Assembly: GCA_025360395.1 (NCBI GenBank)
Contig: JANYCH010000343.1
Span: forward strand, 1 to 21,423
DNA length: 21,423 nt
From: Cytophagales bacterium
Lineage (GTDB): Bacteria > Bacteroidota > Bacteroidia > Cytophagales > UBA9547
Reading direction: 5' to 3'
Part shown: one piece after another, positions 5,953 to 14,250 of the stretch
Position numbering within the stretch: position 1 is the stretch's first letter
How the letters are laid out: every line of letters begins with the position of its first letter
Translations under genes and position numbers: made by a program
Notes under the pieces: generated by a model
Told to the model about the DNA's origin: nothing
Seen by the model: the letters and a program-made list of their open reading frames with translations, nothing else
The model's database searches: none

Positions 5953-8412
5953 TTGCGTAAAAATCAAATTTACATACAGTTTTCGATAGCTTTAGCTATA
6001 GCACTATCTTCTTGTAGCAGTTTCAAATACCTGGAGAAAAAAGGGGCTATTGGCCCCAATGATTATCTTCTTTATAAACAAAATATCAGTGGTAATAAGG
6101 CTGAACCCAAAGACATTTTTACTCCTTTTTATCAGCAGAAACCAAATAAGAAACTTCCCCTATTAGGTTCAAGACCATATTTTTATTTTTATGTCTTAGG
6201 CAAATCTTTCAATTATACTAACAGGGTAGGCCTTAAAATGGAAAGGGTCACTAAAAAATATGATGCTAAGATTTTGGCCGACAGTGGAAAAACGGAAAGA
6301 ATAAAAAAACTGACGTTAAAAAAAGAAAAAAAATTAGAAAAGTTAAGGTCCAAACAACAAGAAGGGAATGCCTTCATGCGCACATTTGGAGAAGCGCCTT
6401 CCATTGCAAAAAAGGAAAACTTTGAAAAAAGTGCCAACATGATGGGCCAAATGCTCAAAACCAAAGGTTATTATCATCATTCCATACTGGTGGAATATGA
6501 CACCAATGGGAGAAAACTAGAGGTAACTTATAAAATCAATGAAGGAGAACCGCATACGATAAATAGTATAAAATATTCAGTATTAAACCCGACTGTCTCG
6601 GCTTTGATACAACAAGATAAAGAGGAAAGTACTCTAAAGTTCAACAAAAAACTAGATGAGAGTGACTTGGTAAAGGAACGCGACAGGCTAGACAAGCTGT
6701 TAAAAAATAATGGCTATTTTGATTTTGAAAAGCAATTCATCTTCTGCAAGATAGATACAAATAGTGTTCCATACCGCGCAGATGTGGAAATAATCCTTGA
6801 TACGGCGACGGGAAAAGATTTATATAGAAAGTATACACTTAACAAAATTTACTGCTTCATAGAACACAGCAAATTCGAAAAGTTACAACGTGATACCATT
6901 CTCTACGATAAAATTAATTTTATTCAAATCAATAATAAGTTTGGTAAGAAGGTACTGGCAGGCAAAATCAAATTCAGGCCAGGAGATTATTTTTCATTAG
7001 ATAAAAACATCAGTACCCAGCTAAACCTTACCAACCTTGATAACTTTAAATTTATTGACATAAAATATGCCAAATTAAAACCAGAAGATTCCTTACTGAA
7101 TGTTTTGATCACATTAAATTCTAACAAGAAATTCCAGATTACAGACGAATGGGGACTCAATGTGTCGCAAGGGCTTCCCGGACCTCAGGTAAGTGTCTCT
7201 TTTCTGGACAGGAATGTTTTAAGGGGATGCGAAAATTTCGATGCAAGTGTACGTTTCGGAATAGAAGGAGTAGCAAGTGCGACCAATCCTAATTCAGTTT
7301 ATAAAAGTATTGAAGGTGCTGCTGACGTCGGAATTACTTTTCCACAATTTTACTTTCCTACCAGAATCAGGCTGAAATTCAATAATTACTATCCCCGGAC
7401 CAGACTAAGCTTTTCTTTTAACAATATCGTAAGGCCAGATTACCTTCGCCGGAATTATAAACTGGCATTAAACTATACGTTTACACGAAATGTATATTCC
7501 AGGTATATAGTTTCTATTGCAGACCTTAATGTGGTCCAATCCACTATATATACAAAAACGTTCCGTGACTATCTTGATACATTAACAAACAGGGGAAATA
7601 CGCTCAGCACCAGTTTCAGGCCTTCATTCATATCCAGTATCCATATTACCTACATTTATAACAATAACGACTTTACTAAGTTTGCAAATGGAAATTTCCT
7701 GCGACTATTCGCAGAAACAGGCGGAAACCTTATTAATTACCTTGAAAAACCATTAGAGCAAAGAGGAATTATACAGGATAAAAAATTATTTGGACAATTA
7801 ACTTATTTCAAATTTGTGAAATTTAATATTGATTACAGGGCCTACAGGGTTTTGGTGCCAAAGAGCCAGCTTGCTTTTAGGGTAAATACAGGTTTAGCTT
7901 ACCCTTTCCAAAATCAATCACTCCCGTATGAAAAATATTTCTTTGCAGGAGGAAGTAATAGTTTGAGGGCCTGGCGGCCAAGAAGGTTGGGTCCCGGATC
8001 TAAGCAACCAAGCGTTCCCAATGCTGATGGTGTTTTCGATTACCGATTTGAACAACCTGCTGAAATTATTTTAGAATTGAGCGTAGAATCGAGGTTTAAA
8101 ATTATAAGGTTTATAGAGGGGGCTGTTTTTGTAGATGCTGGAAATGTTTGGCGTGTAGGTGAAAGTTTAGAAAGCCCTAAGGCTTCTGATTTTAATTCCA
8201 AAAGATTTTACAAAGAAATAGCGGTAGGAACAGGATTTGGATTAAGGTTTAATTTCAGTTTTATTATTGTAAGGTTCGATTTAGGGCTCAAAGTATATGA
8301 TCCGGCCTTAGCAGAGAACAACAGGCTAGTAGTGAAAAACTGGACTTTAAATAATATTATTGGCCGGAATGAATATGGACTCATAAACTTAGGTATTGGT
8401 TATCCCTTTTAA
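5953..8412 (+). CDS. TamL-like Omp85 (BamA/TamA family) outer-membrane lipoprotein
   Basis: The 819-residue protein has a lipoprotein signal peptide with lipobox LSSC (Cys21), POTRA-like segments over about 120-400 (for example GYYHHSILVEYD and NNGYFDF) and a C-terminal 16-strand-type barrel. The loop-6 motif of Omp85 proteins, normally RGY/RGF, appears as SLRAWRPRRLG with Arg672, a variant I associate with Bacteroidota TamA homologs. The last residues, GLINLGIGYPF, end in the aromatic residue expected of a barrel signal strand. The lipidated TamA-like subtype has been called TamL; it is thought to help insert outer-membrane proteins. The start is TTG at 5953: an in-frame TGA precedes it, and the signal peptide requires this start. 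No tamB is seen nearby. hemF follows one base after the stop. Confidence 0.88.
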   Translation: MRKNQIYIQFSIALAIALSSCSSFKYLEKKGAIGPNDYLLYKQNISGNKAEPKDIFTPFYQQKPNKKLPLLGSRPYFYFYVLGKSFNYTNRVGLKMERVTKKYDAKILADSGKTERIKKLTLKKEKKLEKLRSKQQEGNAFMRTFGEAPSIAKKENFEKSANMMGQMLKTKGYYHHSILVEYDTNGRKLEVTYKINEGEPHTINSIKYSVLNPTVSALIQQDKEESTLKFNKKLDESDLVKERDRLDKLLKNNGYFDFEKQFIFCKIDTNSVPYRADVEIILDTATGKDLYRKYTLNKIYCFIEHSKFEKLQRDTILYDKINFIQINNKFGKKVLAGKIKFRPGDYFSLDKNISTQLNLTNLDNFKFIDIKYAKLKPEDSLLNVLITLNSNKKFQITDEWGLNVSQGLPGPQVSVSFLDRNVLRGCENFDASVRFGIEGVASATNPNSVYKSIEGAADVGITFPQFYFPTRIRLKFNNYYPRTRLSFSFNNIVRPDYLRRNYKLALNYTFTRNVYSRYIVSIADLNVVQSTIYTKTFRDYLDTLTNRGNTLSTSFRPSFISSIHITYIYNNNDFTKFANGNFLRLFAETGGNLINYLEKPLEQRGIIQDKKLFGQLTYFKFVKFNIDYRAYRVLVPKSQLAFRVNTGLAYPFQNQSLPYEKYFFAGGSNSLRAWRPRRLGPGSKQPSVPNADGVFDYRFEQPAEIILELSVESRFKIIRFIEGAVFVDAGNVWRVGESLESPKASDFNSKRFYKEIAVGTGFGLRFNFSFIIVRFDLGLKVYDPALAENNRLVVKNWTLNNIIGRNEYGLINLGIGYPF
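5965..5972 (-). promoter_or_regulatory. Possible -7 box for the RNA methyltransferase gene, inside the TamL-like gene
   Basis: The minus strand reads TAAATTTG, an exact TAnnTTTG match 22 bases upstream of the methyltransferase ATG. It lies within the first codons of the divergent barrel gene. No clear -33 box is visible. Confidence 0.4.
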
Positions 8413-8413
8413 A

Positions 8414-9304
8414 ATGGAAAAAAAATTTATTGCAGACAGATTTAAGGCAATACAAACTTCTATTTGCGTACAAATAGAGAAAGAGGATGGCCAAGGGGTA
8501 TTTCAATCGGATATTTGGGAAAGAAGTGAAGGTGGTGGTGGTGATACGAAAATTCTAACAAATGGAAATGTGCTTGAGAAGGCAGGTGTATTATTTTCTG
8601 AGGTATTCGGCCCAGTTTCAGATAAAATGAAAGCAGCATTTGATTTCAATTCAGGTGAATTTTATGCAACAGGTGTATCTATTGTGATGCATCCAAAAAA
8701 TCCTTTTGTTCCAATCATCCATATGAATATCAGGTATTTTGAAATGGGTAATTCCTGGTGGTTTGGAGGTGGTATTGATTTGACCCCTATTTATATCGAT
8801 GAAAAGGAAGCGCAGTATTTCCATCAAAAACTAAAAGAAGTTTGTGATAAATATGACCAACAATATTACCTTAGATTTAAAGAATGGGCCGATAACTATT
8901 TTTTCCTTCCTCATAGAAATGAAACCAGGGGAATAGGCGGGATATTCTTTGACAGGTTAACTACCAATAATACGGGGAAAACGAAAGAGGAGTTATTTGA
9001 TTTTGTTATAAGCATTGGGGAAACTTTTGCACCTGTTTATACCCAAATAATGAATACAAAAAAAAATGTGGTTTATTCTGACAAGAATAAAGAATGGCAG
9101 GGCATAAGGAGGAGCAGATATGTGGAGTTTAATTTATTGTACGATAAAGGCACTAAATTTGGCCTGGAATCTGATGGCAGGGTCGAATCAATCCTGATGA
9201 GTATGCCGCCATTGGCAGAATGGCATTACAATTATTCTCCCGAAAAAAACAGCTTTGAAGACAATACTTTAAACTTGCTAATAAAAAATAAAGCCTGGAT
9301 TTAG
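8414..9304 (+). CDS. hemF: Oxygen-dependent coproporphyrinogen III oxidase
   Basis: The 296-residue enzyme oxidatively decarboxylates coproporphyrinogen III to protoporphyrinogen IX in haem synthesis using O2. Highly conserved stretches are GGGGDTKIL (40-48), NPFVPIIHMNIRYFE (96-110), WWFGGGIDLTPIY (115-127), LPHRNETRGIGGIFFD (165-180), and YVEFNLLYDKGTKFGL (236-251). Length equals that of E. coli HemF (about 299). I chose the ATG at 8414, one base after the upstream stop, over a TTG at 8396 that would overlap that gene; the ATG gives the usual N-terminus. The tight spacing means it is co-transcribed with the barrel gene. Its TAG stop lies in the loop of a terminator hairpin. Possession of HemF implies growth with oxygen. 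Confidence 0.96.
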   Translation: MEKKFIADRFKAIQTSICVQIEKEDGQGVFQSDIWERSEGGGGDTKILTNGNVLEKAGVLFSEVFGPVSDKMKAAFDFNSGEFYATGVSIVMHPKNPFVPIIHMNIRYFEMGNSWWFGGGIDLTPIYIDEKEAQYFHQKLKEVCDKYDQQYYLRFKEWADNYFFLPHRNETRGIGGIFFDRLTTNNTGKTKEELFDFVISIGETFAPVYTQIMNTKKNVVYSDKNKEWQGIRRSRYVEFNLLYDKGTKFGLESDGRVESILMSMPPLAEWHYNYSPEKNSFEDNTLNLLIKNKAWI

Positions 9305-9313
9305 TCCAGGCTT
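9291..9313. terminator. Terminator hairpin spanning the hemF stop codon
   Basis: AAGCCTGGA pairs perfectly with TCCAGGCTT across the 5-base loop TTTAG, which contains the hemF stop. On the minus strand the stem is followed by TTTATTTTTT, a good U-tract, so it should terminate the leftward barrel gene. On the plus strand the tail is weak. The genes converge here. Confidence 0.75.
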
Positions 9314-9342
9314 CAGAATTTCAAAAAGTAATGTAATTGTTG

Positions 9343-10248
9343 TTATCTTCTTTTGATTGTCTTCTTACCAGTTACAACCCTGTTAAGGTTTCCTTTACTT
9401 GACTGGTCACTAAAGGCTTCAATCATATATTCTATTCTGAAGTTAAAAGTAAAATACCCATCTTTTCTATTTGGATTACCTCTTACTTTGTCAGGATAAT
9501 AACCAAAGTCTGTTTTATCAGATAACTGAGCTGCTGTAGAAGTAGAACCCCCTACAAAAGTATTTGGATTTTTATAATTTTTTCCACTTACATCATCAAG
9601 ATAGTCAGTAAATGTTTTTCTGTAAGTAAATTCTAAACTGATGTTTAAGTCATGTCTTAATCGTGTTCTTAAACCTACTCCAAAAGGAATTACCGGAGTT
9701 AACCTGGAATAGCTTTTTCCTTCGGTTTGGTATTGGTGAAGATTGTACCATTTTCCATCAAGCTGTCCCATAGGATTAAAATAAGCCAAACCAATTCCTG
9801 CATGTACATAAGGCTCAATTGTTCTTCTTTGTTCAAAATGATGCTCAAAAGGAAAAATATCATACATAGCTGAGGCAGAAAGTTCATAAACATCTGTTCT
9901 GAAACCCAGGTTTCTTTCTGCTTTGTAAATTTTATCTGAATTAGCTAATCTAGTCCAAAACGCATCTAATTTAAAACAAAATCTAGGGTTGTATCTGTAA
10001 TATGCACCAAGGGCAAGAGAATGCCTGAATTCATAACAATCCCAGCCTTCGCATATATCTCCGTAATATGTAGACATACCCAAACCTGCCGTAATCTTTA
10101 TAAAATTAAGGGCATTAAGTTTTTTAGACTTAAGCGTTTGCTGGTGACCTGTGTGTTTTGCACCGTCATGCTGGGCAAAAGAAGTTACTGAAATTGTTAG
10201 TAATCCAGCTATTAAAAGTAATGATGATCTCTTGTATATTTTTTCCAT
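9343..10248 (-). CDS. DUF6089/PorG-like outer-membrane beta-barrel protein
   Basis: The mature part of this 301-residue protein has alternating hydrophobic and aromatic strands typical of a small outer-membrane barrel, with the opening FIKITAGLGMSTYYGD characteristic of DUF6089-type proteins and a C-terminal strand YFTFNFRIEYMIE. A signal peptide MEKIYKRSSLLLIAGLL ends at SFAQ. I placed the start at the ATG at 10246-10248 because it begins this signal peptide; an upstream start at 10350 would overlap riboflavin synthase and add 34 residues with no sense. PorG, an outer-membrane component of the type IX secretion system, belongs to this domain family, so a PorG-like role is possible, but many DUF6089 paralogs exist and I cannot assign it. 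A well-formed Bacteroidota promoter precedes it. Confidence 0.8.
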   Translation of the reverse strand: MEKIYKRSSLLLIAGLLTISVTSFAQHDGAKHTGHQQTLKSKKLNALNFIKITAGLGMSTYYGDICEGWDCYEFRHSLALGAYYRYNPRFCFKLDAFWTRLANSDKIYKAERNLGFRTDVYELSASAMYDIFPFEHHFEQRRTIEPYVHAGIGLAYFNPMGQLDGKWYNLHQYQTEGKSYSRLTPVIPFGVGLRTRLRHDLNISLEFTYRKTFTDYLDDVSGKNYKNPNTFVGGSTSTAAQLSDKTDFGYYPDKVRGNPNRKDGYFTFNFRIEYMIEAFSDQSSKGNLNRVVTGKKTIKRR

Positions 10249-10275
10249 TAGGGTAAATTGGTAATATGGAACATT

Positions 10276-10307
10276 CAAAAATGATGAATAAAGCGTTAAT
10301 GTCAAAA
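10276..10307 (-). promoter_or_regulatory. Bacteroidota promoter for the DUF6089-like barrel gene
   Basis: On the minus strand a TTTTG (-33) and CATTTTTG (-7, seven of eight to TAnnTTTG) are separated by exactly 19 bases. A start site about seven bases on would give a leader of roughly 20 bases before the ATG at 10248. This is the best complete promoter in the window and supports independent transcription from ribE. Confidence 0.6.
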
Positions 10308-10309
10308 TA

Positions 10310-10903
10310 TTATGTGAGGTTTTGATGCATTTTAAACAAATATTTTCCAATTATGTCGAATTCTATGTTTACTAGCATATTGGATTGTAATTTTTTAAGA
10401 TTTGTATTTTCTAAGGTATAAGGTATAATAGCAACGGAAAAATAATCCTTCCCTGATTCTACAACCGTCAGGCTTATACCATTTATACAAACAGATCCTT
10501 TCTCGACAGTAATGAAATTGGGTGCGGCAGAATGTCTAAAAAAGTATGCCAAATCCCCCTGATTCCTTACAATCTTTTCACAGATAGCAGTTGTATCCAC
10601 ATGCCCCTGTACTATATGACCGTCAAAGCGGCCGTCTGCCTTAAGACATCTTTCCAGGTTAACCTCACTTCCAATTTCCAAAATACCCAGGTTTGACCTT
10701 TTTAAGGTTTCAGGTATAGCAGTAACAATGTAAGATTTTTCAAGGATTCTTATAACAGTCAGGCAAACACCATTGTGCGAAATGCTTTGACCTTCAATTA
10801 ATTCATCTGCAAAATTTGCTTCTATCTCAAAGTCAACATTTTCGTTTTGGCTCTTCGATTTATTTTTGATTATCCCGACTGATTCTATTATTCCGGTGAA
10901 CAT
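10310..10903 (-). CDS. ribE: Riboflavin synthase, alpha chain
   Basis: The 197-residue protein is the trimeric lumazine-synthase partner that dismutates two 6,7-dimethyl-8-ribityllumazine molecules into riboflavin. It shows the family start MFTGIIESVG and two lumazine-binding repeats: residues 1 to about 90, with GVCLTV (45-50), and about 95-185, with the GHIVQGHVD signature (95-103) and NGISLTVV (141-148). Length is normal for the family. The gene stands alone, with no other rib genes nearby and no FMN riboswitch that I can see in the 53-base gap to pcm. The name ribE follows the usage for the alpha chain; some databases call it ribC. Confidence 0.96.
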   Translation of the reverse strand: MFTGIIESVGIIKNKSKSQNENVDFEIEANFADELIEGQSISHNGVCLTVIRILEKSYIVTAIPETLKRSNLGILEIGSEVNLERCLKADGRFDGHIVQGHVDTTAICEKIVRNQGDLAYFFRHSAAPNFITVEKGSVCINGISLTVVESGKDYFSVAIIPYTLENTNLKKLQSNMLVNIEFDIIGKYLFKMHQNLT

Positions 10904-10921
10904 AAACTATTCCTTTAAAGA

Positions 10922-10952
10922 CAAAGGTTATATTTACGGCGCAGTATTGCAA
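10922..10952 (-). promoter_or_regulatory. Possible promoter for ribE
   Basis: The minus strand shows TTG, 19 bases, then TAACCTTTG, which differs from TAnnTTTG only by one extra base between TA and TTTG. It leaves a short leader to the ribE ATG. It lies in the 53-base gap shared with the divergent pcm gene. Confidence 0.35.
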
Positions 10953-10956
10953 GAAT

Positions 10957-11625
10957 ATGGTTATTGATGATTATAAGCACAAAGGGCTTCGGAAAAAGCT
11001 TGTAAAAGAACTTCAGGGTAAAGGGATTTCTGACCAGGCAGTACTTGAAGCAATTATGTCAGTACCCAGGCATATATTTTTAGATACCGCTTTTTTGGAA
11101 CAAGCTTATATGGACAAGGCCTTCCAGATTGGTGAAGGTCAGACAATTTCGCAACCATTTACAGTAGCATTCCAAACACAGCTGCTCGAAATCAAAAAAA
11201 ACGACAAGGTGTTGGAAATCGGTACAGGATCTGGTTATCAGGCTTCTGTATTATGCTATATGGAAACCAGGCTTTTTTCAATTGAAAGAATCAGGTCTTT
11301 AAGTAAAAATGCCTCTGTTATATTTCAAAAACTAGGATATAAACCGGAATTGATGATAGGAGACGGCTCACTAGGGTGGAAAGCACACTCCCCGTTTCAA
11401 AAAATTATAGTTACTGCCGGAGCACCTCTTGCCCCGGAACCTTTATTGGAACAACTTGACCTGGGAGGAATACTTGTAATCCCTATTGGGGACCAAAAAG
11501 TACAAACCATGGTGAGGTACAAAAAAGATTTAGCTGGAAAAATTACTAAAGAAGAGCACGGAATTTTCAAATTTGTACCGCTTTTAGGTGAAAAAGCATG
11601 GAAAACAACAACACAAAAGTTATGA
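10957..11625 (+). CDS. pcm: Protein-L-isoaspartate O-methyltransferase
   Basis: The 222-residue enzyme repairs isoaspartyl residues in aged proteins by methylating them with S-adenosylmethionine, in the cytoplasm. VPRHIF (37-42), IGEGQTISQPFTVA (58-71) and the cofactor motif VLEIGTGSGYQ (85-95) are strongly conserved. The length is normal. It opens a four-gene rightward run: its TGA overlaps the thioesterase ATG in an ATGA, which implies translational coupling. Confidence 0.95.
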   Translation: MVIDDYKHKGLRKKLVKELQGKGISDQAVLEAIMSVPRHIFLDTAFLEQAYMDKAFQIGEGQTISQPFTVAFQTQLLEIKKNDKVLEIGTGSGYQASVLCYMETRLFSIERIRSLSKNASVIFQKLGYKPELMIGDGSLGWKAHSPFQKIIVTAGAPLAPEPLLEQLDLGGILVIPIGDQKVQTMVRYKKDLAGKITKEEHGIFKFVPLLGEKAWKTTTQKL

Positions 11626-12146
11626 CAGAAAAGTTATGCTCTGAGTCTTATGCTGAAATGACAGAGTTGGTTTTGCCAAATGATACCAATATGCTCTTCA
11701 ACCTTATGGGTGGGAAATTAATGCAGTGGATGGATATTGTGGCGGCTATTTCAGCTCAAAGGCATTCTAACAGGTTGGTAGTAACCGCATCAGTTGACAA
11801 TGTTTCTTTTAAAGAACCCATCAAACTTGGCTACGTGGTTACTTTAAAGGCACAGGTAACAAGGGCTTTTCGCAGTTCAATGGAAGTCCATATACAAGTT
11901 TGGGCTGAAGATGTACCAAACCAAAGAAAATTCAGGAGCAATGAAGCATACTTGACCTTTGTAGCTTTAGACCATGCTGGTAAGCCGGTTTCTGTACCTG
12001 TGGCTGTACCAAATACTGAAGTTGAAAAACATTTATTTACAACAGCACTAAACCGTCGCGAGTTGAGGCTAGTACTTGCAGGAAAAATGAAACCTTCTGA
12101 TGCAGAGGGTTTAAAATCTTTATTCACAGAAAATAACACCATCTAA
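11622..12146 (+). CDS. Acyl-CoA thioesterase (hotdog fold, YciA/BACH type)
   Basis: The 174-residue protein is a single-hotdog acyl-CoA thioester hydrolase. Residues 10-40 hold the family motif with NDTNMLFNLMGGKLMQWMD (20-38), in which the asparagine in the FNLMGG turn and Asp38 correspond to the usual catalytic region. TASVDNVSFKEPIKLG (residues about 55-70) is the second conserved strand. Activity on medium or long acyl-CoA is likely, with release of free fatty acid and CoA. I chose the ATG at 11622, which overlaps the pcm stop as ATGA, over an ATG at 11598 that would overlap pcm by 28 bases. The C-terminal 30 residues are basic and helical. Confidence 0.9.
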   Translation: MTEKLCSESYAEMTELVLPNDTNMLFNLMGGKLMQWMDIVAAISAQRHSNRLVVTASVDNVSFKEPIKLGYVVTLKAQVTRAFRSSMEVHIQVWAEDVPNQRKFRSNEAYLTFVALDHAGKPVSVPVAVPNTEVEKHLFTTALNRRELRLVLAGKMKPSDAEGLKSLFTENNTI

Positions 12147-12153
12147 AAAAATT

Positions 12154-13224
12154 ATGGATAAGCTTTTTAAGGCCAATTTTTATCCCGGACCTTCAAGATT
12201 ATATGATGAAGTTGCAGATTACGCTGCGGATGCTTTTAAAAAAGGAATTCTTAGTATAAACCACCGCAGCCCTGTGTTTGAAGATATGTTCAGGCTTACA
12301 AAAGAACGCCTGTTTAATTATTTAAATGTTCCCACAGGTTATCATTTGGCCTTCACTTCTTCAGCGACAGAATGTTGGGAAATAATAAGCCAGTCTTTAG
12401 TAGAAGACAGTAGCTTTCATTTATACAATGGAAATTTTGGTAAAAAATGGTTTGAATATGCTGGCAAAATAAATGTAAACACAGAATCTGCTTATTTTTC
12501 ACCCAATACTCTGATCAGGCCGGAAGATTTAAATGTTCCACTAGACAGCGAGTGGATCTGCCTCACCCAAAACGAAACGTCAAATGGGACCCAAGTCCAT
12601 CCTGAGGTTATTTCCTCGATAAGAAAGGCTTTTCCAGACCAGTTTATTGCCGTTGATGCAACCAGTTCTATGGCTGGGATAGATCTGAACTTCAAGGATG
12701 CCGACTTATGGTTTGCTTCTGTTCAGAAGTGTTTTGGTTTACCTGCCGGTTTGGGAATTATGATATATTCAGACGCAGTTGTAAAAAAGAGCCAATCGGT
12801 AAATGAGTCAAATCATTATAATAGCTTTGCAAATTTTATTTATAACGAAAAGAAAAACCAGACCCATATTACTCCTAATGTTATGGGCATTTACCTGTTG
12901 TTCCGTCTTTTTGATAAACTTCAGAATATCAAAGAAGTCGACAAAAAAATAAATGAGAGGGCAAAACATCTGTACAGCTATTTTCAGGGATATTCTGAAT
13001 TTCAGCCTATTAGCCAGAACCAGCATTGTTATTCTTCTACAGTTCTGGCATTTGAAGGTGAGCCGGGTTTTATCAGTGAACTAAAAAAAGCTGCATCACA
13101 ACATGGTATTATTCTGGGAAATGGTTACGGAGATTGGAAAAATTCATCTTTCAGGATTGCAAATTTTCCAGCTATTCCGGATAGTGAAGTAGAACAGCTG
13201 ATCGCTTTTTTTGATCAATATTGA
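12154..13224 (+). CDS. Class V aminotransferase, SerC-like
   Basis: The 356-residue protein is a PLP-dependent class V aminotransferase. The N-terminal NFYPGPSRL (8-16) and SINHRSP (34-40) resemble phosphoserine aminotransferase, VDATSSMAG (167-175) supplies the PLP-ring aspartate Asp168, and SVQKCFGLPAG (189-199) contains the Schiff-base Lys192. It most resembles the SerC branch, which makes phosphoserine in serine synthesis, but serC is not certain: family members in this branch also act on alanine or other amino acids, and no serA is adjacent. It starts 7 bases after the thioesterase and precedes hldA by 28 bases, so it is probably in the same transcript. Confidence 0.85.
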   Translation: MDKLFKANFYPGPSRLYDEVADYAADAFKKGILSINHRSPVFEDMFRLTKERLFNYLNVPTGYHLAFTSSATECWEIISQSLVEDSSFHLYNGNFGKKWFEYAGKINVNTESAYFSPNTLIRPEDLNVPLDSEWICLTQNETSNGTQVHPEVISSIRKAFPDQFIAVDATSSMAGIDLNFKDADLWFASVQKCFGLPAGLGIMIYSDAVVKKSQSVNESNHYNSFANFIYNEKKNQTHITPNVMGIYLLFRLFDKLQNIKEVDKKINERAKHLYSYFQGYSEFQPISQNQHCYSSTVLAFEGEPGFISELKKAASQHGIILGNGYGDWKNSSFRIANFPAIPDSEVEQLIAFFDQY

Positions 13225-13252
13225 TATATCAAACTTATTATTGAGTACCCAG

Positions 13253-14233
13253 ATGAAAGTTGAAGATATTTTTTCCGGCTTTGATAAGCTGAAAGTTTTA
13301 ATAATCGGTGATGTGATGCTCGACTCATACTTGTGGGGAAAAGTAGAGAGGATTTCTCCCGAGGCTCCTGTGCCTATTGTGAATGTACAGAAAAGGGAAG
13401 TCAGGTTAGGAGGTGCCGGGAATGTTGCCTTAAATATATTATCGCTTGGGGCTAAACCCATTTTATGTTCAGTGATTGGCAAGGATCTAGACGGAGATTC
13501 TTTTTTAAATTTACTGGAGAAACATGGCATGGAAAAATCCGGTATAATCCAGTCTGAAGACAGGCCAACAACCATAAAACACAGGATTATTGCAGGATCT
13601 CAACAAATGCTAAGAATTGATTCTGAAACTGATAAGGAAATTAAGGAAGATATTACAAGAAAATTACTGGATAAAATCGATGTGTTGCTCACGGATTGCC
13701 AGGTAGTAATCTTCGAAGATTATGACAAAGGAGTGATTACACCATTTTTAATACAACAAGTTGTAAAAATGACGGCTGAAAAAGGAATACCAACAGTTGT
13801 AGATCCTAAAAAACGGAACTTTATGGCCTACGAGGGCGTAACACTTTTTAAACCAAATTTGAAGGAATTAAAAGAGGGGCTAAAAATAGACTTTGATAAG
13901 GCCGATAAAAATGAAGTGCAGCATGCTTCAGATTTACTCCGGAAAAAGTTAAACATAAGTGCCACCTTAATTACGCTTTCTGAACATGGAATATTTGTTT
14001 CTGATGAAAACGAATATCATTTTATTCCGGCTCATTTAAGAAGCATTTCTGATGTATCTGGCGCGGGTGATACCGTGGTAAGTGTTGCCGCACTGGCACT
14101 TGCACTTAAATTGCCCATAAATCAGATAGCAGAACTATCTAATCTTGCAGGTGGAATAGTTTGCGAATATGTAGGCGTTGTACCGATAGATAAAATCAGG
14201 TTGAAGGAAGAAGCTAAAGGAATTTTTAATTAA
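13253..14233 (+). CDS. hldA: D-glycero-beta-D-manno-heptose-7-phosphate kinase (HldE N-domain type)
   Basis: The 326-residue PfkB/ribokinase-fold enzyme phosphorylates heptose 7-phosphate to the 1,7-bisphosphate for ADP-heptose, the lipopolysaccharide inner-core donor. The close match to the HldE kinase domain is seen in LIIGDVMLDSYLWGKVERIS (16-35), PEAPVPIV (36-43) and RLGGAGNVALNILSLGA (51-67), and DVSGAGDTVV (267-276) has the catalytic base Asp273. There is no C-terminal cytidylyltransferase domain, so it is the monofunctional (HldA/RfaE1) form and HldC must be elsewhere. The start at ATG 13253 is preferred over a TTG at 13211 inside the preceding gene. It ends the rightward run, 8 bases from the convergent PorP/SprF gene. 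Confidence 0.9.
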   Translation: MKVEDIFSGFDKLKVLIIGDVMLDSYLWGKVERISPEAPVPIVNVQKREVRLGGAGNVALNILSLGAKPILCSVIGKDLDGDSFLNLLEKHGMEKSGIIQSEDRPTTIKHRIIAGSQQMLRIDSETDKEIKEDITRKLLDKIDVLLTDCQVVIFEDYDKGVITPFLIQQVVKMTAEKGIPTVVDPKKRNFMAYEGVTLFKPNLKELKEGLKIDFDKADKNEVQHASDLLRKKLNISATLITLSEHGIFVSDENEYHFIPAHLRSISDVSGAGDTVVSVAALALALKLPINQIAELSNLAGGIVCEYVGVVPIDKIRLKEEAKGIFN

Positions 14234-14250
14234 TGCTTGAGTTAAAAATT
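14221..14250. terminator. A/T-only hairpin between convergent stop codons
   Basis: AATTTTTAA pairs with TTAAAAATT across a 12-base loop, spanning the end of hldA and the stop of the convergent gene. With no G-C pairs the stem is weak; a bidirectional terminator role is suggested only by its position. Confidence 0.35.

Noticed and set aside
5985..6005. GATAGCTTTAGCTATAG repeat in the TamL-like signal-peptide codons as an operator
   Set aside because: The stem is only five base pairs and the repeated Ala-Leu codons of the signal peptide explain it.
10904..10956. FMN riboswitch ahead of riboflavin synthase
   Set aside because: The gap to pcm is only 53 bases, too short for an RFN element, and the conserved RFN sequence is not seen.
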